Positions 1 to 9,986 of a stretch of DNA of 64,000 nt are shown piece by piece. Numbering within the stretch: the stretch's first letter is position 1; each line of letters opens with the position of its first letter. A program made the position numbers and the translations under genes. Source of the DNA: Stemphylium vesicarium (lineage: Eukaryota; Ascomycota; Dothideomycetes; Pleosporales; Pleosporaceae); assembly GCA_004380135.1 (NCBI GenBank), contig QXCR01000062.1, positions 1-64,000 of the forward strand, written 5' to 3'. Under the pieces are notes generated by a model. The model worked only from the letters and a program-made list of their open reading frames with translations, was not told the DNA's origin and made no database searches.

Positions 1-89
1 AGACAGGCAGGCAATACTAGACCCTCCAGCAGCTCACAATACCGCGTTATGCTCCATAACGGCGTATTTCAGCTTAAACAAGCCGGCTT

Positions 90-215
90 ATGCTGAAACT
101 GGCCTTGTGGGGGATCGAACAATAGACCTTCGGCCCTATTCCTCCGACCCCGCACGCCAGCAGTTCACTGATCATAATGTCAGGACGCAGCCCTGCACCA
201 CTACGCCATGCAACC
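90..215 (-). repeat. tRNA-like / SINE-like relic
   Basis: On the minus strand there is a sequence close to a polymerase III A box (complement of 197-208, TGGCGTAGTGGT). Further downstream is a near B box (complement of 111-120, GTTCGATCCC). The spacing of about 80 nt is longer than in an ordinary tRNA, and no proper T stem or acceptor stem can be drawn, so this is not a functional tRNA gene. It looks like a tRNA-derived short interspersed element or a decayed tRNA with an insertion. It sits at the broken end of the transposase relic that follows. The identification is tentative. Confidence 0.35.
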
Positions 216-240
216 AAAAGGTACGTATGATCAGTGAACT
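162..240. repeat. 14-bp perfect inverted repeat
   Basis: AGTTCACTGATCAT at 162-175 is matched by its exact reverse complement at 227-240, with a 51-nt spacer. ACTGATCAT recurs directly after the second arm. This could be a terminal inverted repeat of a small element or a hairpin inside the SINE-like sequence. I cannot decide between these. Confidence 0.6.
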
Positions 241-289
241 ACTGATCATGGTGCAGGATAGTATATATCGTCATCTGGCCTGACCCGGC

Positions 290-1185
290 CTGACAGTAGG
301 GGCGTATAGGCTGCTTATTTTAGACGGCTATAAGAGCTACCTTAACTAGGATTTTAAGGACTACTACCTTAAAAACATAATTCTTACCCTCTGCGTGCCA
401 CCTCACTTATCGCACATCCTCTAGCCGCTTAATATAGTCTACTTCTCGCCATTAAAGCGCAAGTACTCTTAGCGCATACGAGACTTAGCACGTAAGCGCG
501 TCTTCTATATTAATAAAGAAGGCTTTCTCCCCGCCTTTAAAGACGCGTTTTTTGACGTATTTATAATAGAGAACTATCGTAAGGCCTTTAAGGCATTAGG
601 ACTTGTCCCTTTTAACGCGTAGGCTATATTAGATTACCTTAAAGTGCGGCTCCGTACCCTACTAGAACCCCTCTTCCTAGAGACGCCGTGGCAGTCGAAG
701 ACTCTAAGCAATACCTATAAGTTTAGATCTTAGTTGAAGCTCGTACGCGAGTCTTTTACTTAGTTAGCTATTATAGCTAGTAGTAGCTTCTCTTAACTTA
801 TAAAAGGTACTAAGTATATACTATATTAAGCTATACTTCTATCTACTTAGAATACTAAGCTTAAAGAGTAATTAGTAGTAATAACTAAGTAGAAATTGCG
901 CAAACGTAAGCGGATCTAGCAAGGTGGTACTATAGAGTATGGTGAGGTAGCAGCTTAGGTGGCTGCAGAGGCCTCTATAGCCGCTAAGTGGTCGAAGAAG
1001 GCTTATAGTGGTAGTAATTAAGAAAGAGCCTAACCAGCTCTATGGCGCTGTGGGAACTGTGGCAAGACTAGGCATAACGCGCGTACGTGTAAAAAGGATA
1101 TAGAGGTATCTTCTAAATTAGATCCTAGCATGACGTACGCTAGCTCTGTGTTTAATAGCGATGAAATTAAAGAGTTATAACGTAA
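290..1185 (+). pseudogene. RIP-degraded Fot1/pogo-type transposase, 3' half
   Basis: Reading the plus strand through its stop codons from about 297 gives the second half of a DDE-superfamily transposase. There is an LLILDGY block with the second catalytic Asp, then CVPPHLSHIL and an FSPLKRKYS block as in Fot1/pogo proteins. A retroviral-type zinc knuckle (C-x2-C-x4-H-x4-C, RCGNCGKTRHNARTC) lies near 1040-1085. Many codons that should be CAG or CAA are TAG or TAA, which is the footprint of RIP (CpA to TpA). The N-terminal half is missing, because the tRNA-like sequence lies immediately upstream. The same family is present in much better condition at 46.0-47.9 kb. It is certainly non-functional. 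Confidence 0.8.
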
Positions 1186-1199
1186 GTTGGTACTGCCAA

Positions 1200-1890
1200 G
1201 CTTTTTCGTCTCACTCTGTGGGTTGTCTCACTTAGTGGTGGTTTACGTTAAGGCTTAGGCTATATATTAGCTAGTCGCGTAGTTAGTTATATTATTACTA
1301 TAGCGAAGTAGTAGCTAAACGTTAGGGTTATAAAATAAGCGCGGGCGCGTCGGTTGCGTGGGCCTTCTATAATATTAGCTTGATCGAGGTCAGCGTGGAT
1401 CTTATAGCGGCGAGGCGCGACGTTATTGCCACAGGTTGGCGCGACCTCTACTAGGTCGTCGTTAACGAAACTATTAAAATTATTACTATTGTAGCTAACT
1501 TCTAGTAGTATAGGGTCTTTATTTTTACCCTCTAGAGCTAGCTATAGAGCCTTAGTAATATAGTTAATTAGAGGTTAAAAGTAGCTAATTAAGAGCTTAG
1601 ATAAAGAAGTTAATAGGTCTAGTATTAACTAAACTACGCTATACTTATTAAACTTAATAAAGGTAGTAGTAATAATCTTATTAATCTCTAGAATTTATAT
1701 TATATAGATAGACTCGCTAATTATACTGTAAAGGGCTACGCCTAAGTACTGCTACCTTCTTACTTTAGGCTAGCGCGGAACGCTAGCGTAGAGGTAGCGC
1801 AAAGCATAAGTACCGTACGAAGGAGGACACCTACACTTCTTTTCTCTACCTTTCTTATTCTGTACATAGGAGTAAATATATACTTATTAG
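1200..1890. repeat. AT-rich decayed repeat, unassigned
   Basis: This is TA-rich DNA with stops in all frames, interrupted by a more GC-rich patch at about 1340-1460. TA-dinucleotide richness and runs of TAG/TTA match the neighbouring RIP relics, so I take it as part of the same repeat island. I recognise no protein signature. Confidence 0.5.
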
Positions 1891-1893
1891 TAG

Positions 1894-2640
1894 TGTAATG
1901 GGCGGGCGACAGCCCAGCGTACGACTACACAGTACGCCCATTTAGCCAAAAGGCTGGCACAAGACAACAAAGCATAGGCGTTGTCTTGGTGTAGTTAGTA
2001 CTTATCATCGTCATCTGAGGTCTCTTGACTCTCAGGCCTTAGCGTAGCCCCACTTGGGCGTAGCGCACTCTCTTTCTTAGGGCGTAGCCCATCACAAGTA
2101 GGCCTCTTTCCGCCTATAATATTATAAGAAAGGTCTCTCTTACCTTACTCTTCCTTCTTATACGTAACGAGTTAGAATTAAGAATAGCTACTTATTAGTA
2201 TTATAAGTTAGTAAGACCCTACCCGTATAATATAAGTATAGGTAGATAATAATATAATAAACTAGAAAGAGCTAAGAGGAGACTAGAAGGACCTCCCCCT
2301 AGAAAGGAACTATACGCTTAAAGTAGAGGAGCTTTAAGATTATATATAACAACTATAGAGCGACCTAAATTAAGTAATCTAAGAATAATAGTTATACGCT
2401 ATATTAAGCTAGTAACTCTAGGCTCTAACTTAAATTATTAAGAATTAAAGAAGAATACTAAGTATGCTAAGTCTAGGTAGAACTACTCTATCTATTACGT
2501 TAATATTAGGCTAAAGTTAAGAGCCTATATAATATAAAAAGCTACGCCTACTAGATATAGAGGTCTTTAAGAAGGGTAGTTATAAGAACTATACTTAATA
2601 GAAAACACGCGTATAAGCGAAGCTCTTTATAGACTAATAA
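1894..2640 (+). mobile_element. Probable LTR-retroelement relic (LTR plus gag-like remains)
   Basis: A sequence starting TGTAATGGGCGGGC at 1894 resembles the start of a fungal LTR and contains an internal GGGCG/CGCCC inverted pair (to about 1943). From about 2260 to 2590 one plus frame, read through its TAG/TAA codons, gives a Gln/Glu/Leu-rich stretch with coiled-coil character, as in gag proteins. The end of the LTR, a primer-binding site and any reverse transcriptase cannot be seen. RIP-type decay is obvious. The element type is an inference from these weak signs. Confidence 0.35.
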
Positions 2641-2878
2641 GCTTACCTATAATGTAGAGTACGCCAATGGCAGTACATGACAAAACCAAGTATGCGAATG
2701 TAATGATTACGATTGGCTCAGGAAAAAAAGATGATAAAATTGAGTTCGCGAAACTACAAGTCGAATGATGGGAAGCAATTGGTAATCGATTGGCCCGATA
2801 TTCCAGCGACCATCTTGACAAGGCCCGTCAAATCAGCGGAACGCCCTCTCTCGCAACCTTCCTTGACGTTGCGCCCTC
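2641..2878. other. Edge of the AT-rich island
   Basis: Base composition changes within this stretch from TA-rich repeat DNA to the normal composition of the genes on the right. It serves as the 3' flank of the small peptide gene on the minus strand. No feature is recognised. An open frame of 79 codons on the plus strand is antisense to that gene and is not believed. Confidence 0.5.
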
Positions 2879-3129
2879 CTAGTTACTGCAGACGCAGCGA
2901 GGTCCACTCCTACACACCCGTCAGCCAAAATCCCCTTTACCAACAGCAATAGCGCGGTAACTCACCCATCGGGATACGGCTCACAGTATGGGATACGCTT
3001 GTCTGTACACCACTCTGCACATTGACCTGCATCACTGCAGAAAGGCGGGAGTTGTCTTTGCGGGACAGTCTCCGGGGCTGCGATGGCGAGGGCAGCGAGG
3101 GAGAGGAGGGTGAGAATGATGGTCTTCAT
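2879..3129 (-). CDS. Small secreted cysteine-rich peptide, CS-alpha-beta defensin-like
   Basis: Two exons are read on the minus strand, 3129-2966 and 2909-2879, split by a 56-nt intron (GTGAGT donor, GGCTGAC branch site, GTGTAG acceptor). The frame stays open across the splice and gives 64 residues. Residues 1-18 are a clear signal peptide ending in AIAA. The mature part has six cysteines (31, 37, 41, 49, 60, 62) spaced C-x5-C-x3-C-x7-C-x10-C-x-C. The CxxxC plus CxC arrangement is the hallmark of CS-alpha-beta peptides such as plectasin-type fungal defensins. It may be an antimicrobial peptide or a host-directed effector; the sequence does not tell which. A TATA-like box lies about 85 nt upstream of the ATG. 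The gene lies about 240 bp from a RIP-degraded repeat island, a typical place for fast-evolving secreted proteins. It is too short and too split for plain ORF calling. Confidence 0.72.
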
Positions 3130-3212
3130 CTTCGGTGGAGAGAGTGTGTGTGGTGTAGATGAGATGGTAGATTGAGTAGTGGAGTGGTAAGGAAGGGAGA
3201 TGTGAAGGTGGG

Positions 3213-3220
3213 ATTTATAT
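3213..3220 (-). promoter_or_regulatory. TATA-like box of the defensin-like peptide gene
   Basis: On the minus strand this reads ATATAAAT, about 85-90 nt upstream of the ATG at 3129, a usual distance for a fungal core promoter with a short 5' leader. It is supported only by sequence and position. Confidence 0.45.
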
Positions 3221-4146
3221 CCTAGATAGGGATGTAGCCAGTCAGTCTGTGTGGTAGGAGGCGGTGATTATAGACGGTGTATCATAATCTAATGGGCTTG
3301 GCAGGCCTAACCTTTACAGGAAGCCTTCTCAACAGACTTTGGATACAATGGCCTGCGGAGTATCATTGACATGGTAGTCATTGGAGCCGGAGTCGATTTT
3401 GTTAGTGTCAAAGAGGCTGGGCAGGTAGCTGAGGTTAAGCAAGGTGCAGGTTGCGATCTTGAGCAGTGGTAGCTCGCAGCAGCGGTGTGTGTGTTCGGCG
3501 AGATCTTGAAACGCCCATACGATTGAGCGGAGTAGTCGATTAAGACGGAGAAAATTGCCGCCTTGAAATGTGTGGGGTATCGCATGAGATGAAGAATGCC
3601 ACGCGGCCGAATAGATTCATTTTATGCCATGACATCCAAACACAAAAGGAACAACACCTCGAGTTTATCCTACAGGATCGCAGCAAATACGTCTTTTAAC
3701 CTTAGAGCCGTAGAAGAAAATTATGCCATGTAAGGCTGCTTTTTTGAATTTTTGTAGCAGTCCATCTGGAAAGAAAGGCAGGTTCACATTGTGTGGGAAA
3801 TAGTGACAGCCGCCCTTTTCGGGCCGCTCAGCGCTAGCGATTCATCGTAACTCCGGAACGGCACAGCATCGGACGTGAAGCGTAGCGATCATATACAGCT
3901 CTTGGCGAGAGCTTAGCAGGGCGGATGCATGTTGCGGAGTTGACGTGGCTGTGTTCTAGAAGGGTATAAAAGGAACCGGTTGGAAGTATTATTGGTAGAC
4001 CAAGCCTGTAGAGATGGGCCAAAACGACTCTCTGTAATACCATCATGTCTACTTGATATTGAGCAGAACAAGAAAGTCTTTGCGATAGATCCGAAATTCG
4101 AGACGGTTGTCGCTTGGAGCCAACGTTGTTGCGGCAATTTCCTCGG
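3221..4146. other. Intergenic; no gene recognised
   Basis: This holds the upstream region of the peptide gene and the 3' flank of the next gene. A plus-strand frame at 3311-3472 has protein-like composition (about 50 codons after an acceptor-like CTAACCTTTACAG) but no start or partner exon, so it may be a gene fragment. The longer minus-strand open frames at 3834-4196 have no recognisable motif. Confidence 0.4.
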
Positions 4147-5218
4147 TCACGTGTAGGTTTTACACTGCAGCGACGCTTTCTCGCCAATACTGACACCCAA
4201 CTCGTTCACTTCCTGTTTTGACACATTAGGAGCGAGATGTCCGTGCGCTACTTCTGGCGTATTTTCCGGCGAATCGAGTTCCCTTATCGGTGGACCTCTG
4301 CGGAGTTCGGCAGGAAAGGTAGCATAGTGAGAGAACAGCTCAGCTCTTCTTGTATCGTCCAGCATCTCCTGGGGGCTATCTTGGTCGCGCGCCCATTTCT
4401 CTTGCGGGTTGTGGCCGGGGCGGTCCCATGAGTACGTTGGAGGTGCTGCATTTGGTCAGTAAAGACTCATCCGGTTAATTGAAGGGAGACGAACGTGAGA
4501 ATCCGGTAGATGTTGCAGGCGATGCTACTTCTGCATTTGGAATCACCCAGTTGTTTGCTGTTCCTGCTTCGGTATTCGCTTTCTTGTTTCGTCGCCGCCG
4601 GCATAGATAGAACACAACTGCTGCGATGATGATTAGGAAAGCAACTGAGCCGCCAACAGCAACTCCAATTACCGCACCAGAGACTCCGTTGGAACTAGAG
4701 GCGGCTGTGGCTGTGGGCGTGCTGCTTGCGACTGTGGATGTACTGCTGGGGATCGCAAACGCCGTGGCTGAAGGAATACTCGACGAAAGCGCGACATTGA
4801 GATCATGAGAATAGTAGTACTGATCTGGTCGGTCCCAGAATGCCAGCTCCAGTTCTCCTTCTGGGCACGTCGAATTGTTCATGCAAGGATCCTCGTTGCG
4901 AATCCCCAGAATGTTGGCGCCGCGTCGCAAGTCCACATGGGCGTCTGGCCGCCACAACTTCTACCGGGCGACAGGTTAGATAGTGATGAGACGCGACCTG
5001 CTGGCCGTAGGATATCACCGAAGCAGCCATCCCGGCATGGATCCGCTGTACAGCACCCGAGAAACTTGGTCCCGGTCTCGCACACGTACCTGGTCGTGAT
5101 CAGATTCGTACTAACCAGCGTTGACTCGCTCTGATTCCGGATCTTCCACTCACCAAGTACCACCGCTGGGACAGAAAAAATCACCCGGCTTAGCTGCTGT
5201 GTAGCTAGGGTCTGCCAT
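4147..5218 (-). CDS. Single-pass membrane protein with cysteine repeats (Mid2-like); apparent one-base frameshift
   Basis: Three exons are read on the minus strand: 5218-5154, 5089-4495 and 4445-4147. The introns are 64 nt (GTGAGT) and 49 nt (GTTCGT donor, ACTGAC branch). The N-terminus begins MADPSYTAAKPGDFFC and carries two cysteine repeats of the type FLGCC-x3-PC-x3-C, a motif of fungal cell-surface proteins of unknown role. A Ser/Thr-rich stalk, one membrane helix followed by CRRRRNKK, and a long cytoplasmic tail ending in TYT complete a domain order resembling Mid2-type wall-stress sensors. Near 4896-4902 the second repeat should read FWGCC, but the frame shifts there, as if one base were missing. 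Both flanking frames are otherwise open, and restoring one base makes the coding length a multiple of three (about 319 residues). This is either a recent pseudogene or a sequence error. Confidence 0.65.
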
Positions 5219-6643
5219 GTTGCAAATTCCTTTGTGACAACAAAAGTCACACAAATCAATAAAGCAAAGGAACAGGCTGAGCACGCCTGGGACCCAGCAT
5301 ACTTAACAGGAAAGCCAAGTCTCTTGTAACGCAAAATGAGATAATCGCGGTGTTTTCAGACACCCCTTAATGGTTGCTACCAGATACGGCTTTGTTGACT
5401 CGAATAAAGGGGCCCCAAAAGGGTAGTGAAGCTACCCGATGGTGAGTGGCGGCCTGTTAATCCGCTGTGACTGCGAAGCGAGATGTTGGTCAGAAGCTTG
5501 AGAAGATAGGTTCGCGTGCTGTGGACCATGCGCAGATGAAGGTTGACAGCGGGCAAGTTGATCCTATGAACATCTGATGATGCAAATGTGTAAGATTACC
5601 GTAAGGACATCCTCCCGTGGGTGTGCAAGGGATGTGCATCTACGCAAGGCTCCTTCGGCCAGCCGCGTACGGGATTCGTGGGGTGATTAATCCTACCGGC
5701 CGATAGGATCGCGAAGGAAGATGATGTTACTAGCCTTGTGGTAGTCATGCGGTAGCAGCTTGTGCCGGCAAAATAAATGCCCCTTCAGAGATTCTTTTCT
5801 TCGATTGTTCGATTCTATCTGGTTTGAGCCGCGTTCTGAGCATATCCGGATATGATGGCGTAGCCTGGAGATGAGTGGCTGTGCTATTGCCCGTCCCGCC
5901 CAATAGGAATGCGGCGCGGTATGTTTACCCCTTGCCCATCATCTTTGCGCCTCGCAATTTTCCGTGACTGTGGGGGCCAAAGGTAGGAATGAAATGAACC
6001 GGGGATACATGTTTTTTAGAATTAGGACCCTGATGATGATTCATATTTGTGAAAAGGGTATGAACGATGTCCCTTTGTCCGATGCTTTTGCATGTGTTAT
6101 GGAACTGTAATGCGCAGCCGCTACAACGACTCGATATTATTGGATTAACCCGCGGGCGTGGAAATGTTTTATCTCTACCCAGGTGTGCGTCCGTTGAGAA
6201 CGAAATGCTTACTCGCCCTTGTCGTGCGCAATGTAGCAGATAGCTGTGAATGTAGTCTGACGGAGCCTGGGAAAGTAAGCAGAGCTCTGAATGAAGCGAG
6301 TCCGGCCGTGATTCCATGAACAAGTTATGTGAGTACATATCCTGATGCATTGGCAGCAACCGGATTCTGATCTACCATCGTTGGAACGGACTCTTTGTAT
6401 GGCTCAAGGCATTACTCGCACCTGCAGTAAGTTGCGCGGTGTTCTCGCAGTCAAGATCCGCTCATTTGCCCCTACAAGGACGACGTATAAAGATAGAAAG
6501 TATAATGGTCTATGATCAAATAGATGTCTCTATCCATCGCCTTCATACCCTCGTTGAAAGCATGGCTGATTCGTAACATGTCATTTTTTACCTACCCAGT
6601 ACGAATTAGTCGTACAATAGTTACAACATCGTAAAAACAGCAT
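5219..6643. other. Intergenic; no gene recognised
   Basis: About 1.4 kb between divergent and tail-end positions of the flanking minus-strand genes. A minus-strand open frame of 144 codons at 5925-6359 lacks any motif, signal peptide or codon bias that would support it. The stretch probably contains the promoter of the membrane protein gene at its left end. Confidence 0.4.
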
Positions 6644-7379
6644 TCAAGCAGCCTTTGTGCGTAATTGCACGCCATGCCAGCTCTTAATCTCATCCTTCAA
6701 CACCTGGTTGACCATTTTGTGTTGCTTGATGACCGTCAAGCCCTTGAATTTCGGCGACTCAATCTCAATCGCGTACATTGACCCGCAGCCGCCGCTGATG
6801 TCTTGAACCTACGCGCACACATTAGCAATCATCAATACAGTTTCAACGTCATCTGTTGAGCTCGGCAAGCCGACAGCGTTTGCAGACAGAGAGGCAATCT
6901 CCGAAGACATGCCGCGCACTGCATGCATCTCCTGATGATTTCCCCGCAATGGGCTGAGATGACGTGCATGCTCGCGATGCAGTAATCGGTCGCGCGACCG
7001 GTGTAATTCATGCGCGGCGCTCAGCATGCCCGCATATGTGCAATCTCCCGAGACAAAGCAAGAGCGGGGGAAAGGTGTGCTTGCATACCTCTAGCTTCAC
7101 GGGCTCCAACTCCGCTTTTATCTTGTTGAAGACGTGTAATTCGGCTTCGTTGAGGTAATCTGGTGCTTGAGGTGTAGCGCTAACTGACTGCGAATATAAC
7201 CGTGTGCATGGCTTGGAGAGTTGTGACGGTCGCGATAGGCTGAATGGCAGGGCTAGGGGCTGCTGAGCCCTTTGCAGCGTCGTAGCAGATGTCGTGAGGA
7301 GGCGCGAAGTCGGTCGCAAGCACGGTGCTACGGTTGCGGAGGTGATGCGGCGGAGGAGAAGCGCTCTTGATGGTGCCAT
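6644..7379 (-). CDS. Mitochondrial BolA-like protein (BolA3/Bol3 type)
   Basis: Two exons, 7379-7089 and 6808-6644, are joined over a 280-nt intron (GTATGC donor, GCGTAG acceptor) and give 151 residues. Residues 1-70 are Arg/Ser/Thr-rich with few acidic residues, as in a mitochondrial presequence. The BolA domain follows: LNEAELHVFNKIKAELEP, then VQDISGGCGSMYAIEI with the conserved Cys, FKGLTVIKQHKMVNQVL with the invariant His, and the C-terminal WHGVQLRTK. BolA3 proteins act with monothiol glutaredoxin and Nfu in delivering 4Fe-4S clusters to lipoate synthase and respiratory enzymes. The intron is longer than others in the window but holds no further coding sequence. The start was chosen because it gives the targeting sequence. 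Confidence 0.92.
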
Positions 7380-9051
7380 TGTCGCGGGATTGGGATCTGT
7401 GGAGGGCAGGCAGTGTCAGACTCTGTATACTGCGGGGTGCATCTATCGTTTCCCAAGAGCGGTCGTCTTACGGAATCAGGGTGTGATGGGAAGACGCGAC
7501 GATTGAGTGTTTTGCTTAGCAATTCGTAACCTCAGCATCGCGAACTTCGTCATAGGCCCGAGCTTGAGCGCCAAATCACATGGCTCGATTACTAAGTCGC
7601 ACCCGGATGCTGTGCGCAAGATACAGTCACAATTCACGACTCTTAATTCCACAGACTTCGATCACAGACTTCGGTAGGACATGTCGCTGACCATGGCGAC
7701 CTCGCGATATCACCGTCCGTAGCTACCTTGATCTCAACAAAAAGTGGCAATAATTCATGTCGCAGACTAACCCGCGCCTGGCCAGCGTCGCACTGGCTGT
7801 GCATCGCGACAGGGAAGGCGAGAAGAGGGGATGCTAGCCGACCAGCAATGCCAAAGTACCTCCAAGTACCTCTGTCTATCAACAATATCTGCATCGCACC
7901 GATAGCAAATTCTATTAGCAAACACAATACCCCAAGGTTTGCAGACTCGTACATCACTCCACCAAGCGCCTCACCCCGTCGAACGGGGGGTACGAGCTCC
8001 ACAGTTTCGTTTCGTCTCCGCTCCATGCTGATGGCGGAGTGCATATCGCAGCATACACCTCAGCGCCGCTCGTCAGCCTACATTGGTGCTTTCTAGGCAA
8101 GTGTTAGGAGAGCTGTCAGCCAAGCGGCGGACCTGGACCCCTCCTGTCCAAGACACTGGCGGCCGAGACCGTTCGGACCCTGATCAGCGCGGTGCAGGCT
8201 TGATAAGGCAAACCTTCACATGTTGAGGAACAGGGTCCCTATCGCATTCAAGCACCACCCCCCTACCAAGACACCCCAAACGGGCCGTCGCAAGCCATCG
8301 CCTGCTTCGAGGCAAGCTCCGCATCGCGTCTACGCCACATTATGGACTGAGCCGTCCACCTTGTTGAGGGATTCGCCCAACCGATGAGGGAGAAACTTGG
8401 TCCGTCGTCATCTCGAACCGCGAGGAGTCTTTGCATGAGTGAGAGGAGCCCATGCTGCAGGAGATGACGCAAGACGAATCCTTTCGATTGGCATCATGCC
8501 ATCATGCCATGGAATGTTGGAGAAGATGTTAGTCCCGCCTTGCCTCTGCGCTGACCAAGAAGTCAAGGTCAATGCAGTATCGGACATGTTTACATTTGTG
8601 TTCGGTATCTGCGTTGACGGCCGCCCTTCACTTTAGGCAATATAACCCTTGGTGTGGGATATATCACATCCATATTAAGACGCGCCGGAATAGCCAATCA
8701 GCCTCTTCTAGCCCGGTACATTCAATCACCATAGAGTAGTTCCAGCGTCAAATTCATTCTGGCAAAACTCTATGCTGCTCGTTTTGCCAAATATAACTCC
8801 ACAGCATGCGCGACAACATCCATCGTTACATGTTGACAGGACCAACTTCTGTTTAGACTCTAATACCAGTCCTGCTAAGCGGTTCCTGGTGATCGTAATC
8901 TGGATGCCGGCATCGAAGTGATATAGATCTCTTAACGGATACCGAGGCGCGGCGGCACTTGGTAGAGCGAAAGGATAGCAGTAGTACGGAAAAAGTAGCA
9001 TCAATAGCATCAATCTGTTCTTGCTCACACCGTTTACTAAACACCGACAAA
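7380..9051. other. Intergenic; no gene recognised
   Basis: Upstream region shared by the BolA gene (left) and the secreted protein gene (right). Open frames up to about 130 codons occur on both strands (for example 7643-8096) but they overlap each other antisense and carry no motif. No RNA gene is seen. Confidence 0.4.
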
Positions 9052-9848
9052 ATGCGTGCTCTCATCGTGGTCAGCGCTGTAGCAGCATACGTAGCAGCCA
9101 TACCCCATCCACACCCCATCTCAGACCCAACAGCACCAGCAGCAACACCCATAACGCTATCCGCCATCTTGCCCATCTCAACTCGTCTCGTGCCAGACTC
9201 AACATCCCTCAAAATCCCCATCACAGCCGTCCCAGACCCAGACGACGACAACGAAGATGACAGCGACGACGACGACTCAAGTACCTCGAAGAAAAAAAAT
9301 CCACACTGGGAGCCCATACCCATCTTCACAAAAAGGTGCCAGTGCCAATTAGCCACGGCGCGGTATCCCTGCTGGGCGACGGATGCGCTGCAGGTAAGAC
9401 AGACAGAAAGCAGTTCAAGACGAAGACGAAGAAGAAGAATGGGAGAAAAGGGAGAAACAAGGAAGAAAAGGATACAAAGGCTGACATGTGCGTAGAAGTG
9501 TCATTTCGAAGAGAACTTCTCCTACGGGTGTTACATGCAAGCAATGGGGGGCTGTCCTACGCCTACGCGAATCGTACGTCTTCCCCTCACCTCCGCACTT
9601 CTTCTTCATCATCTTACCATGATGCTAACAAGCCACAGTGCAGCAACTTATACAAACCGACACCACGCCCCGGGCCCCACCCCTGCGAAATGGTCCCGTA
9701 CCCCCCGCGCGAGTCGTCGAGCTGGTCCGTAGTAACTAGTTTCCCTACTCTTACCTCGTTTCCGAATGCGACGTTCAGTCTGCCTGTTGTGCCTACTACG
9801 GATGCTACGTTTACGAGTGTGGTCGCTTCTTCGACTGGCGGGACATAG
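9052..9848 (+). CDS. Secreted eight-cysteine protein, effector-like, family unknown
   Basis: Three exons, 9052-9393, 9496-9573 and 9639-9848, are all joined in phase 0. The donors are GTAAGA and GTACGT. The branch sites GCTGAC and GCTAAC precede CGTAG and CACAG acceptors. The product has 209 residues. The first 16 or so (MRALIVVSAVAAYVAA) form a signal peptide. A Pro/Thr-rich segment and a very acidic run (DPDDDNEDDSDDDD, about residues 63-76) follow. A cysteine module has Cys at 96, 98, 107, 116, 126, 134, 141 and 156. The tail is rich in Pro, Ser and Thr. The even cysteine number suggests four disulfides. I do not recognise the domain. The middle exon is only 26 codons and contains three cysteines. 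Secretion is likely; a role in host interaction is inference only. Confidence 0.75.
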
Positions 9849-9972
9849 ATTAGAGAGGGGAGGGGGGCGAAGAAGGGATGCGAATTTCACATGTTAGAGA
9901 GTGTATGCGTGTGTATAGTTGAGATGGAAGCACTAAAACTGGATTACGGAGAATTGATAGTGTGATTCCAAT

Positions 9973-9986
9973 CCCCCCCCCCCCCC
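9973..9986. repeat. Poly-C run (14 C)
   Basis: A homopolymer of 14 C lies just after the secreted protein gene. It is probably neutral, and its length may be unreliable in the assembly. Confidence 0.9.

Noticed and set aside
4795..4980. An intron to explain the frame change in the cysteine-repeat membrane protein
   Set aside because: The only GT-AG choices are shorter than 45 nt, lack branch sites, or give the wrong phase; a one-base deletion explains it more simply.
5925..6359. Minus-strand open frame of 144 codons
   Set aside because: No recognisable domain or targeting sequence, and no splice-compatible neighbours.
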